DNA of 64,000 nucleotides. It comes from CAWAPS01 sp963783945. GTDB taxonomy: Bacteria; Actinomycetota; Acidimicrobiia; Acidimicrobiales; Palsa-688. The notes under the pieces were generated by a model. The model was given only the letters and a program-made list of their open reading frames with translations, did not search any database and was not told where the DNA came from. Shown here piece by piece: positions 16,421 through 25,681 of the stretch (position 1 is its first letter; every line of letters begins with the position of its first letter). Position numbers and translations under genes: made by a program. The stretch lies in NCBI GenBank assembly GCA_963783945.1, contig CAWAPS010000032.1, positions 682,001-746,000 on the forward strand, given 5' to 3'.

Positions 16421-17962
16421 ATGAGCTTCAACTTGGCGACAATCCTGACCGAGTCGGCTCAGGCCGCCCCCGACGCCCCGGTGATGCACTTCGGCGGCCG
16501 GACGACCACCTATGGCGAGCTCGACGGGATGTCGAGCCGGTTCGGGACCGGCCTCCTAGAACACGGGTTCACCCCGGGCGACGTGGTGGCTATCCAGATG
16601 CCTAACGTTCCCGACTTTCTCGTCAGCTACTTCGGCACCCTCAAGGCGGGACTGACGGTCCTGCCACTGAACCCGCTGCTCAAGGCCCCGGAGATCGAGT
16701 ATCACCTGACCGACTCCAAGGCCCGGGTCATACTGACCTTCGAGGGGCTGGCCGACGAAGCGGCCAAAGCGGCGGGGGCCGTGGGGATACCTGTTTATGC
16801 GGCTTCCCTATCCGGGACGGCGCCGCAACCAGGGATTCGCCCGCTGAACGACCTCCTGGCGCCGGGCGAACCACTGGACCCCGCCGACGCGGTCCACCCT
16901 TCGAGCTCCGACGACACCGCAGTCCTGATCTACACGAGCGGGACGACCGGGCGGCCGAAGGGAGCGGAGCTCACCCACTTCCAGCTGTACATGAACTGCA
17001 CCATCGCCGGCGGACTGTTCGGAGCCCGGGCGGATGACGTGACCCTCGCGGTCCTCCCTTTTTTCCACGTGTTCGGATTGTCATCCGTCGTCAATGTGGC
17101 CATTCGGTTCGGCGGGTCGCTCGCCATCGTCCCGCGCTTCGACCCCGTAGCCGTGCTGGACACCATCGAAGCGGCGCGCTGCTCGGTGATCGGGGGTGTT
17201 CCGACCATGCTCCAGGTCCTCACCGGAATGGACACGGAGGGACGGGACTTGAGCTGCCTGCGGATCGCGGTATCGGGAGGAGCCTCCCTGCCCGGCGAGA
17301 TCTTGCGGGCGTTCGAGGAGAAGTTCGGGATCGTCGTCCTCGAGGGCTACGGGCTGTCCGAGACGGCCAGCGTCGCGAGCTTCAACCGCAGCGCCGAGGA
17401 GCGCAAGGTGCTGTCGATCGGTACGCCTATCTGGGGGGTGCAAATGCGTGTCGCGGACCCCGAAGACCGCCCGCTGCCGCCCGGACCCGATCACGTCGGT
17501 GAGATCCTCATCCGGGGCCACGACGTCATGAAGGGATACCTGGGAAAGGACGAAGCGACGGCCGAGACACTGCGAGGGGGTTGGCTGCACACGGGCGATC
17601 TCGGGTACGTCGACGGCGACGGCTACTTCTTCATCGTCGATCGCACCAAGGACCTCATCATCAGGGGCGGCTTCAACGTCTACCCACGCGAGATCGAGGA
17701 GGTCCTCTTCGGCCACCCCGACATCGTCGAGGCCGCGGTCATCGGCAAGCCCGACGACCGGCTCGGCGAGGAGGTCGTGGCGGTGGTAGTCCGCCGCGAC
17801 GGCGCCGACCTCAACGCCGAGGACGTGATCAACTACAGCAAGGAAGGGCTGGCGGCCTACAAATACCCGAGGGAGGTTCGGTTCGTCGACGAGCTGCCCA
17901 AGGGCCCGACGGGCAAGATCCTCAAGACCGAGTTGCGCAGTCCGAACTCCGACGACGCCTGA
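16421..17962 (+). CDS. Acyl-CoA synthetase / long-chain fatty acid-CoA ligase
   Basis: 513 residues with all ANL-superfamily signatures: the P-loop IYTSGTTGRPKGAELTH (~168-184), the adenylation motif GYGLSETASVASFN, the hinge region with GWLHTGDLGYVDGDGYFFIVDRTKDLIIRGGFNVYPREIEEVL, and the C-terminal catalytic lysine motif PTGKILKTEL. Start ATG 16421 is preceded by a GGGAGGA site. It should activate a carboxylic acid through an acyl-adenylate to a CoA thioester in the cytosol. Chain-length preference cannot be read. It stands alone between the Lrp gene and the convergent gcvP. Confidence 0.92.
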   Translation: MSFNLATILTESAQAAPDAPVMHFGGRTTTYGELDGMSSRFGTGLLEHGFTPGDVVAIQMPNVPDFLVSYFGTLKAGLTVLPLNPLLKAPEIEYHLTDSKARVILTFEGLADEAAKAAGAVGIPVYAASLSGTAPQPGIRPLNDLLAPGEPLDPADAVHPSSSDDTAVLIYTSGTTGRPKGAELTHFQLYMNCTIAGGLFGARADDVTLAVLPFFHVFGLSSVVNVAIRFGGSLAIVPRFDPVAVLDTIEAARCSVIGGVPTMLQVLTGMDTEGRDLSCLRIAVSGGASLPGEILRAFEEKFGIVVLEGYGLSETASVASFNRSAEERKVLSIGTPIWGVQMRVADPEDRPLPPGPDHVGEILIRGHDVMKGYLGKDEATAETLRGGWLHTGDLGYVDGDGYFFIVDRTKDLIIRGGFNVYPREIEEVLFGHPDIVEAAVIGKPDDRLGEEVVAVVVRRDGADLNAEDVINYSKEGLAAYKYPREVRFVDELPKGPTGKILKTELRSPNSDDA

Positions 17963-17976
17963 TACGGGCCCGGCGA

Positions 17977-20900
17977 CTACGGCACGCCCGCGGTGAGCGG
18001 GGTCGGGTCCGCGTTGTCGTACGCCTCGAGCGGCGGGCACGAGCACATGAGATTGCGGTCGCCGTGGGCCTGATCTATACGGGCCACGGGCGGCCAGTAC
18101 TTGCCGGTGACGATCCCCGCCGGGAACACCGCCTGCTCCCTGGAGTAGACGCGATCCCACTCACCTACCAGGGCGGCCGCAGTGTGGGGGGCGTGGCGCA
18201 GGGCGCTCGATTCAACGTCGATCCGACCAGCGCCTATCTCGTCTATTTCGCCCTTGATGGCGATCATGGCCTCGCAGAATCGGTCCAGCTCGCCCAGGTC
18301 CTCGGACTCCGTCGGCTCGACCATCAAGGTCCCGGCCACCGGGAAGCTCACGGTGGGGGCGTGGAAGCCGTAGTCGATGAGGCGTTTGGCCACGTCGTCG
18401 ACCGTGACCCCGGTGGCCCGGGTCAATGGCCGCAGGTCGAGAATGCACTCATGGGCAACCAGACCCGACTGGCCGGTGAAGAGGACCGGAAAGTACCGGG
18501 ACAGCCGGTGAGCGATGTAGTTGGCCGAAAGCACCGCCGCCATCGTGGCCTGCACCAAGCCCGACGACGACATCAGCCGCACGTAGGCCCAGCTGATCGG
18601 AAGGATGCCCGCGCTGCCGTAAGGCGCGGCGCTTACCGGCCCGATTCCCTGGCGTCTCTCGGGATCGGGATGCAGAGGATGGGAAGGAAGGAACGGGGCG
18701 AGGTGCGGCGCCACCGCGACGGGCCCCACCCCGGGGCCACCGCCCCCGTGGGGGATGCAGAACGTCTTGTGCAGGTTCAGGTGCGACACGTCGCCCCCGA
18801 ACCGACCGGGGGAGACCAAGCCGAGCAGGGCATTCAGATTGGCTCCGTCCACATAGACCTGGCCGCCGTGGCGGTGGACCACATCGCACAGCTCGGTGAT
18901 GCCCTCCTCGTACACGCCGTGGGTGGACGGGTAGGTCACCATGATGGCGGCCAGGCGGTCCGAGTGCTGCTCGCACTTGGACCTCAGATCTTCGAGGTCG
19001 ACGGTGCCGTCGGAAGAGGACGCGACCGCCACCACCCGCATGCCCGACATGACAGCCGAAGCGGCGTTGGTGCCGTGAGCGCTGGACGGAATGAGGCACA
19101 CGTCACGGGCTTCGTCGCTCCGAGAGCGATGGTAGGCGCGGATGGCCAGCAGCCCGGCCAGCTCGCCCTGGCTGCCGGCGTTGGGCTGCACCGAGACCGC
19201 GGCATAACCGGTCAGGTCGGCCAGCCACTGCTCCAGCTCGGAGATGAGCTGCATATACCCGCGGGCTGCCTCCGGCGGAGCAAAAGGATGCAGGTTGGCG
19301 AAGCCGCCGAAACTGATCGGTTCCATCTCGGCCGCGGCGTTCAGCTTCATGGTGCACGAGCCAAGCGGGATCATGCCGCGGTCGAGCGCGTAGTCCCGGT
19401 CCGAGAGTTTCCGAAGGTATCGCAGCATCGCCGTCTCGGACCGGTGGCGGTTGAACACCGGGTGGGAGAGGAACGGGCTGCGCCGGACCAGGGCATCGGG
19501 CACCGTTTCGATCAGCGACCCGGACGGCCCGGCCGGACCGGCCGGCGGCTCGACTCCGAACGCCTTCAGAACGGCACTCAGGTGAGCGTCCGCCGTCGTC
19601 TCGGAACAGGCCACTCCCACGTGGTCGGCATCGACGAGACGGATGTGGACACCGCGCTCGGCCGCGGCCGCGACCGCCGCCTCGGCCCGGCCCGGCAAGC
19701 GCACCAGGATCGTGTCGAAGAAGCAGTCGTGCACGACCTCGACCCCGCGACGCCGGAGGGTGTCCGCCAGCACCCTGGCCCGCTCGTGAACGGCAAGGGC
19801 TATATCCGTCAAGCCCTCCGGACCGTGGTAGACGGCGTACATCGACGCCACGACGGCCAACAGAACCTGAGCCGTGCAAATGTTCGAGGTGGCCTTTTCC
19901 CGGCGAATGTGCTGTTCGCGTGCGTCTGCAGAGCCAGCCGGTAAGCCAGCCCGCCGGCCGCATCTACTGACACGCCGACCAGGCGGCCAGGTAGAGATCG
20001 CTCGAGTCCGGCGCGGACCGCAATGTATCCGGCGTGCGGTCCTCCGTAACCGAGCGGGACCCCGAAGCGTTGAGTGGAGCCGACCACCAGGTCGGCGCCC
20101 CACTCACCCGGCGGGGTGAGCACGGTGAGGGCAAGAAGGTCGGCGGCGACGGTGGTCAGGGCCCCCACGTCGCGAACCCGCTCGGTCAAGGCTCTGAAGT
20201 CCCGCACGGCTCCGGACGCGCCCGGGAACTGCAACACCACACCGAAGAAGTCCGTGTCGGGGAGACCAGATGTGAGGTCGCACACCATGGTCTCCACACC
20301 AGCGGCTTCGCATCGAGTCTGTACAACCGCGATGGTCTGAGGCAGACAGTCGGAGTCGAGCACAACCCTCTGGGCCCGGCTCGGGGCGGAACGGCGCATC
20401 ACCGTGACCGCTTCGGCCGCGGCCGTCGCCTCGTCGAGCAAGGAGGCGTTGGCGGTCGGCAGGCCGGTCAGGTCGGCCACCATGGTTTGAAAGTTGATAA
20501 GGGCTTCCAGCCGGCCCTGGCTGATCTCGGGCTGGTACGGGGTATAAGCCGTGTACCAGGCCGGGTCCTCGAGCACGTTCCGCCGAATCACCGGCGGAGT
20601 CACCGTGCCGTAATACCCGAGGCCGATCATGGACTCCCCCGGGGAGTTGAGGGCGGCCAGGCGGCGCAGCTCGGCCAGCACCTCAGCCTCGCCGACCGCC
20701 GGTGGGAGCTCAACCTCAGTGGTATCACGGACGTTGGGCGGTACCGCCGCCTCAATCAGATCCTCGAGAGAGGCGTAGCCCAACCTGGAGAGCATCTTCG
20801 CCTCATCGGCGGGCGACAGGCCGATGTGGCGGCGGGCGAAGGAGCCAGGGGCGGTGGGGGCGGGGGTGGCCTGGGCGGTGGGGGCGGGGGTGGTCTGGGC

Positions 20901-21090
20901 GGTGGGGGCGGGGGTGGTCTGGGCGGTGGGGGCGGGGGTGGTCTGGGCGGTGGGGGCGGGGGTGGTCGGGGGTGGGGGCGGCATGGGTGGCCGTCTGGGT
21001 TGGGGTGCCGGTCCCAGAGTCGCCGGGCGTGGCCGCCGGGTAGGCGCCGGCGGACCCCGGTTCGGTGCTCTCGGTCAACGGCTGGCTCAT
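17977..21090 (-). pseudogene. gcvP: Glycine dehydrogenase (decarboxylating), P-protein, interrupted by two frameshifts
   Basis: Three frames together spell one GcvP. ATG 21090, with AGGGAG upstream, starts MSQPLTESTEP and enters a Pro/Ala/Thr repeat. The reading then has to change frame near 20980. The second frame holds FARRHIGLSPADEAKML, LGYYGTVTPPVIRRNVLEDPAWYTAYTPYQPEISQGRLE and the first half. A second break near 19920 (LALQT / REQHIRREKATSN) leads into the third frame with the PLP-binding half: HLNLHKTFCIPHGGGGPGVGP contains the lysine. GcvP decarboxylates glycine on the lipoyl H-protein. The breaks lie in a C-rich repeat and a CGCACGCG run, so sequencing error is as likely as mutation. 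GcvT and GcvH genes are not in the window. Confidence 0.88.
20851..20970 (-). repeat. 24-bp tandem repeat in the 5' end of gcvP
   Basis: On the plus strand a G-rich 24-bp unit (core GGTGGGGGCGGGGGTGG) begins at 20851, 20875, 20899, 20923 and 20947, the last copy being truncated. In the GcvP frame it encodes an eight-residue TTPAPTAQ repeat ahead of the conserved domain. This tract makes polymerase slippage and assembly error likely and adjoins the first gcvP frame break. Confidence 0.9.
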
Positions 21091-21149
21091 AGCGAAGGCT
21101 CCCTGAGGCTCGGGCCGCGGCAGCACGCCGCGGAACTGTGGCCTCCCCG

Positions 21150-21340
21150 CTCTGTCATTGGAACCTGAGAGCTTCGCCGTCACGTCGACGTGAGCGGCTT
21201 GCACCTTCGGCGCAGGTATCGGTGGGATCCCTGTCTTTCCAGAGTCGCCTTACCGCAGCGGTGGGTTGGCCTGAGAGATTCTGGGGAGGTTTGCTCCTTC
21301 GGCGCCCGGCAACTTCGCCAAGGACTCTCCCGCTGCGACT
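21150..21340 (-). promoter_or_regulatory. Tandem glycine riboswitch upstream of gcvP
   Basis: The minus-strand leader contains two glycine aptamers in series. Aptamer 1 has GGGAGAG, then GCGCCGAAGGAGCAA and TCTCTCAGGC. Aptamer 2 has GACTCTGG, then TGCGCCGAAGGTGCAAGC and CTCTCAGGTTCC with a closing CAGAG. The paired core CCGAAGG(A/G)GCAA plus CTCTCAGG is diagnostic of the gcvT-motif RNA. It ends about 60 bases before the ATG at 21090, consistent with control of translation or termination of gcvP by glycine. It also supports 21090, not a start inside the repeats, as the true gcvP start. Confidence 0.93.
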
Positions 21341-21433
21341 CGAGCAGCGCGTATTCAGTTGTGTTCCCAAACTCTACTGGATGGCCCGGTGGACCCTGCT
21401 TGCACCTCGAAGTGGCATTCGCCATGGGAGCGT

Positions 21434-22432
21434 CTACGGCTCGGAGGGCGAAAAGTACTGCTCGACCGCCTCGGCCAGGCCCGTCGCCATTATCTGCTGG
21501 CCGTGGCTGCTGGCGGCGATCGAACCTTCGAACGGGTCGGTGATGAAGAGAGGTTCTATGAGTGCCCCAGGCATCGCACTGGGGGTGTTGAAATAGCCGG
21601 CCTCAGCGGGTCCGAGAAGCAGGAGATGCCCATAATCGACCGCTTGGCTGGTGATGGCCGAGCCGAGATCGCTGTCGGGAACCACCCCTTCGTCGGGGAT
21701 CTGCCAGCCCTGGAGGTTCATGGCGGCGAGAACATCGCGTTGAACGAGGGTCGCCAGCTTGAGGTTGTCGGCGGCAAAGGGCCGCACCGCGTCATAGCCG
21801 GTCACGCTGCCGGCGTTATCCGGTGATGCCCCGGCGTCGAAGTAGATCCCGACCAGCACGTCGGCGTCGGCCAGGTCGGCGCACACGTCCCGGGCCGCTA
21901 CATCGTCGTGAGACCCCTGGATCGTCAGGGCTCCGTCCGAGACGTCGGTCGCTGCGAGTCGCACCACCGACGTCGGCCCGGTGCGCGAGACGACCACCCG
22001 GAAGCCGGCGCTCCGGAGCAGGGCCGCGGCGTCGAGCTCGACCGGAAGGGTCTCGGCGGCCTCGTAGATGGTCTGCCCGCTTTCGGTCCCGCCCACCCCG
22101 CCGGGGTCTATGCCGCCGTGCCCGGCGTCCAGGAACACGGTCAGGTGCCGGTTACCGGATGTCGGCGGCAGGGCCACGCATGCCCCCGGGCTGAACTCGG
22201 CCGGGTCGAGCTGAACGGAGCCCGGAATGCCGGCCGCCCCGCTTGCGGCCGGGCGGCTCGAGGGGGTCTTTCTTCTCCTGTCGAGCGCTCTGGCCGGATG
22301 GGGGCCGCTTACGGCGACCGCGACCACCACGACCATGGCGAGGGTGCCCAGGCCGAGCGTCACCAGCCGGCGCCGAGCGAGGGGGCTCCGACGAAGCTTG
22401 CGGGGACCGGGAGACCGGGGTCGAAAGGGCAT
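21434..22432 (-). CDS. N-acetylmuramoyl-L-alanine amidase-like (Amidase_3) exported protein
   Basis: 332 residues from ATG 22432. A basic start and one hydrophobic segment (~24-45) indicate export or membrane anchoring. A disordered stretch follows, then an Amidase_3 domain: HLTVFLDAGHGGIDPGGVGGTESGQTIYEAAETLPVELDAAALLRSAGFRVVVSRTG. The first zinc His (AGHGG), the Glu in IYEA and the late GALIEPLFITDPFE Glu are visible. The usual second zinc ligand in the SIHxN motif is replaced: the matching position reads LVGIYFDAGAS, with Tyr for His. It may be inactive or bind zinc differently. Active relatives cut the amide between MurNAc and the stem peptide. It precedes the riboswitch on the same strand. 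Confidence 0.83.
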   Translation of the reverse strand: MPFRPRSPGPRKLRRSPLARRRLVTLGLGTLAMVVVVAVAVSGPHPARALDRRRKTPSSRPAASGAAGIPGSVQLDPAEFSPGACVALPPTSGNRHLTVFLDAGHGGIDPGGVGGTESGQTIYEAAETLPVELDAAALLRSAGFRVVVSRTGPTSVVRLAATDVSDGALTIQGSHDDVAARDVCADLADADVLVGIYFDAGASPDNAGSVTGYDAVRPFAADNLKLATLVQRDVLAAMNLQGWQIPDEGVVPDSDLGSAITSQAVDYGHLLLLGPAEAGYFNTPSAMPGALIEPLFITDPFEGSIAASSHGQQIMATGLAEAVEQYFSPSEP

Positions 22433-22611
22433 GGTGCGTCGGTCGATGCCGTGGGGGCGGCGGGCCCCGCCTTCTGGCCCTTTCGACCATACCGGGCACT
22501 GCCGGCAAAAACGGATCGCTGAGAACCGACTCCAGAGCCGCCGGTTAACTCCGGGTGGCGGCGCGACGACCGATCTCAAGCTGGGCCTAACAGGAGACGA
22601 AATCTTGATGC

Positions 22612-23496
22612 ATGGAGCAGGAGTTCGGCCATGGCCGCCGAGGCATCCTCGGCCCGCGCCGGTATGGTCCGAGTGTGACGGCGGCGGACGCCCTCGAGCT
22701 CCCATCCCGGAAGCGACTTGCGGGGGAGCGGGCAGACGGGGCCGGCGGCGCGGCGGTCCAAGAGGCCGGCGGGCCAGATTTGGCTGTGGTGCAGCAGGGT
22801 CATGCCCGCGGAAAAGCCGCGGCCGCGGTGGCGGCGGGGGCTCCAAGGAACACCCTGCGCCTGAGTGGGACCGCCCTCGCCCCGCGGTGGAGAGGTTGGA
22901 TCCACTTCATCGCCCTGCTGGCGGCCGCACCGGCGGCCATTGCTCTCGGGTGGCACGAACCGTACGCGCCGGTCCTCGTATATGCCTTCGCCCTGGTCGC
23001 CCTGTACGCCGTCAGCGCCAGCTACCACCTGCTCCCGCTCTCCGCCGCCTGGCGGGACCGAATGCGCCGGACCGATCACGCCATGATCTACGTGTTCACC
23101 GCGGCGTCGTTCACCCCGTTCTGCGTGCGGGTGGTAGGCGGGACGCTCGGATGGGTGGTTCTAGCACTCGTCTGGGTCGGTACGGTCGCCGGGGTGGCGA
23201 TCAAGTTCTTCGGCTCCCGACGGGCGTTCCTCTTGGGCTCCGCCCTGTACCTCCTGCTGGGCTGGACGGGCGTCCTCACGCTGCCCGCGGCGCTCAGGCT
23301 GGGACCAGCCGAGTTCTCCTTGATGGTTGCCATGGGCCTGCTGTACACGGCGGGAGCCGTGGTGCTCTTCGCCCGCCGGCCAGATCCCGTCCCTCACATC
23401 TTCGGCTACCACGAGGTCTGGCACTGCGTCGTCGTGCTGGCCTCGGCCTGCTACTTCGTCCTGATCTGGGACCTGCCCGGGAGGCTGACCCGGTGA
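22612..23496 (+). CDS. Hemolysin III / PAQR-like seven-segment membrane protein
   Basis: 294 residues; the conserved part starts near residue 90 with RWRGWIHFIALLAAAPAAIAL and shows about seven membrane segments. HlyIII signatures are present: VSASYHLLPL, RMRRTDHAMIYVFTAASFTPFCV and, at the end, IFGYHEVWHCVVVLAS. The conserved His, Asp and C-terminal HxxxH residues that form the metal site in the PAQR fold are all visible. Cellular function in bacteria is not settled. The first ~85 residues are low-complexity and unusual; GTG 22675 or a later codon could be the true start. It converges with nuoN across an intergenic region carrying a repeat. Confidence 0.85.
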   Translation: MEQEFGHGRRGILGPRRYGPSVTAADALELPSRKRLAGERADGAGGAAVQEAGGPDLAVVQQGHARGKAAAAVAAGAPRNTLRLSGTALAPRWRGWIHFIALLAAAPAAIALGWHEPYAPVLVYAFALVALYAVSASYHLLPLSAAWRDRMRRTDHAMIYVFTAASFTPFCVRVVGGTLGWVVLALVWVGTVAGVAIKFFGSRRAFLLGSALYLLLGWTGVLTLPAALRLGPAEFSLMVAMGLLYTAGAVVLFARRPDPVPHIFGYHEVWHCVVVLASACYFVLIWDLPGRLTR

Positions 23497-23863
23497 GCGG
23501 GGACGAGGGCGGCGGAACGACGGGACAGCGAGGGGCGCTCGCCGGAAAATCTGACGCACTTTGGATGCTCGGAGGCTGTCGCAATGACCCGCGCAACCGA
23601 GAGATCGCACGTTCGCAGGTCGGCACGACATGACTCCGTGAGGGCTCAATAAGGTTTGCCGGCGAACGACCGGCCCTTCTCTTTAGGCCTGGTTGTGGCG
23701 GCGGCCTTCCGCGAGGCGATTTCTCGGCGACAATTTGGATTCTCGGTGCAGAATCGCACGTATATCGTCAGAATTGACTACGAGAACACGAATTGTCTAC
23801 GAGAAATCCGGCCGGGAGGGCGGATTGGGCTCCTCGAGAGGCGGATTTGGGCGCCGGTCGGGG
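23497..23863. other. Convergent intergenic region with repeat copy C
   Basis: About 365 bases between the stop of the HlyIII gene and the stop of nuoN. It includes an AT-rich 88-bp repeat at 23723-23810. I find no credible gene; the short open frames lack motifs. It should serve as terminator space for the HlyIII gene and for the long nuo operon. Confidence 0.5.
23723..23810 (+). repeat. 88-bp imperfect palindromic repeat, copy C
   Basis: Aligned without gaps to copy B (55398-55485), this segment matches at 57 of 88 positions by my hand count. Shared parts include the opening CTCG, the internal TTCTCGG, and the closing GTCTACGAGAAATC. It is the most diverged of the three copies but has the same length and orientation of half-sites, and is AT-rich against GC-rich surroundings. 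Confidence 0.7.
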
Positions 23864-25681
23864 CTAGAAGATCGTGGTTGCGGACCGGGCGAAGTCGATG
23901 ATGAGCGGCGACACGCCCGCAAAGATGGTGAACGCCGCGCACACGAAGAGCACGACCCCCACCGCCGGAGGCACGAGGATCCGCCCGGTGGGTGGGGCTT
24001 CCAGGGCGGCCGTGGCCGAGGGACCGTCGAGCGAGAGCACCGGCTCGAGGCCGGCGGTCGAAGCGTCCTCGGGCCCGGCCGGTGAAGACCCCGGGCCGTC
24101 ATCGCCGCCGGACCCCGCACCCGCCGCCCCACCAACCGGATCGGGACCTTCGACCGCGGCGCCGGCGATCACCGGCACGCCCAGCTCCGCCGCCCCGGGC
24201 CCGGCACCAACCGCCTCCGCCCCGTACCCGGCCGGGGTGGCACCCCGACCCGCGTACATCACCAGGGCCACCCGCAGGTAGGCGAACGCGGCGATGACCG
24301 CGGTCAGCATGGCGATTAAGGCCAGGGGGAACTGACCCCGCTGCTCGGCCGCCTGGATGACGTAGAACTTGCCCAGGAACCCGCTGGTGAGGGGGATGCC
24401 GGCCTGGGCCAGCATGAAGATCAGCATGGCCCCGGCGACAAGTGGCTCGCGCCGGCCCAGCCCGCGGATCGCTCCGAGGTCGGTGCGGGCTTCGCCCCGC
24501 CCCTCCACCAGCTGAACCACGCCGAAGGTGCCGATGATGATGAACGTGTAGGTGAACAGATAGAACAGGGCGGCGGAGTTCCCGGTGGCCGAAGCCGCCT
24601 CCACCCCGACGAGCACGAAACCGGCCTGGCTGATCGAGGAGTAGGCCAGCATCCGTTTCAGGTCTTTCTGGGCGATGGCGACCACGGATCCCACGAGGAG
24701 GCTGAGCACGGTTATGAACCAGATCGCGGGCCGCCAGTTGGCCTGCTGGGAGCCGAGGGCCTGGTACAGAACCCGGATCAGCCCGGCGAACCCAGCGGCC
24801 TTGGCCACCGCCGCCATGTACCCGGTGAACGGCGTCGGCGAACCCTGGTACACGTCGGGGGACCAGAAGTGGAACGGGACGGCCGACACCTTGAACGCCA
24901 GGCCTACGATGAGCAGCCCCATGCCGGCGAGGAGGACGCCGTCGTTCGGCAGGGAGTTGCGGGCGAGGAAGACCGCGATGTTGCCGAACATGGTTGAGCC
25001 GGTGGCCCCGTAGACCAGCGCGATGCCGTAGAGAAAGATGGCCGAGGAGAAGGACCCGAGTATGAAGTACTTGAAGCCGGCCTCACCGGACTGCGTACGC
25101 CGGCGGTGGTAGGCGGCCATCACGTACAGCGCGATCGACATGATCTCGAGCCCGAGGAAGAGCATGATCAGGCCGCCCGACTCGGCCATCAGCATGGCTC
25201 CGGTCCCGGCCATGAGGATCAGGACGTAGGCCTCCACCCCGTCGAGCCCCTCGCGCCGTAAGTAGCTTTCGCTGGTGACGGCGGAGAGCATGGTGGCGAC
25301 CGACACCAGGATCAGGAACAGGACGCCGAAGCGGTCGTAGAAGACCTGCCCGCCGATCACGGCCTGGGGGCCGTGTTTGCCGACGTCGTACCACTGCCAG
25401 ATCGCGGCGACCGTCGCCGCCCCGCCCACCACCACTGTCAGCGCGGCGTACAGCCCGGGACGGGACCGCTTGGGCAGGACGGCCGAGATGGTGAGAAGGG
25501 CCAGTGCGCCGATGCTGAGCACCAGCGGGGCCAGGATGCTCCGGTAGTCGACCGAGATGTGAAGGGAGCCGTTGGCCCGGCACAGGCCGGATACGACGCC
25601 AGTCGGCTCGATGGTGCACCCGGGCGAGGCCGGTGCCGTCTGGCTCACCAGGCCCGAACCAACGGCGAGGAGCGTGTGCAT
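23864..25681 (-). CDS. nuoN: NADH-quinone oxidoreductase subunit N
   Basis: 605 residues, last gene of the nuo operon; ATG 25681 overlaps the nuoM stop (TGATG). A proton-pumping antiporter-like membrane subunit with about 14 segments, it carries the conserved Glu/Lys motifs within LLFLGLEIMSIALYVMAAY, FKVSAVPFHFWSPDVYQGSPTPFTGYMAAVAKAAGF and QKDLKRMLAYSSISQAGF. Between the penultimate and last membrane segments sits an unusual ~85-residue insert made mainly of Gly, Ala, Pro and Asp, probably a disordered loop. Typical NuoN is about 480-530 residues, so this insert and a longer start explain the extra length. Confidence 0.95.
   Translation of the reverse strand: MHTLLAVGSGLVSQTAPASPGCTIEPTGVVSGLCRANGSLHISVDYRSILAPLVLSIGALALLTISAVLPKRSRPGLYAALTVVVGGAATVAAIWQWYDVGKHGPQAVIGGQVFYDRFGVLFLILVSVATMLSAVTSESYLRREGLDGVEAYVLILMAGTGAMLMAESGGLIMLFLGLEIMSIALYVMAAYHRRRTQSGEAGFKYFILGSFSSAIFLYGIALVYGATGSTMFGNIAVFLARNSLPNDGVLLAGMGLLIVGLAFKVSAVPFHFWSPDVYQGSPTPFTGYMAAVAKAAGFAGLIRVLYQALGSQQANWRPAIWFITVLSLLVGSVVAIAQKDLKRMLAYSSISQAGFVLVGVEAASATGNSAALFYLFTYTFIIIGTFGVVQLVEGRGEARTDLGAIRGLGRREPLVAGAMLIFMLAQAGIPLTSGFLGKFYVIQAAEQRGQFPLALIAMLTAVIAAFAYLRVALVMYAGRGATPAGYGAEAVGAGPGAAELGVPVIAGAAVEGPDPVGGAAGAGSGGDDGPGSSPAGPEDASTAGLEPVLSLDGPSATAALEAPPTGRILVPPAVGVVLFVCAAFTIFAGVSPLIIDFARSATTIF

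Noticed and set aside
15553..16431. 292-codon minus-strand frame opposite the Lrp gene
   Set aside because: No family features; the plus strand encodes a convincing two-unit regulator.
17581..19944. 787-codon plus-strand frame opposite gcvP
   Set aside because: Very long but purely Arg/Gly/His/Asp-type antisense translation of a high-GC gene.
20851..20970. CRISPR-like array
   Set aside because: Direct 24-bp units without spacers, inside the gcvP coding region; a simple tandem repeat.
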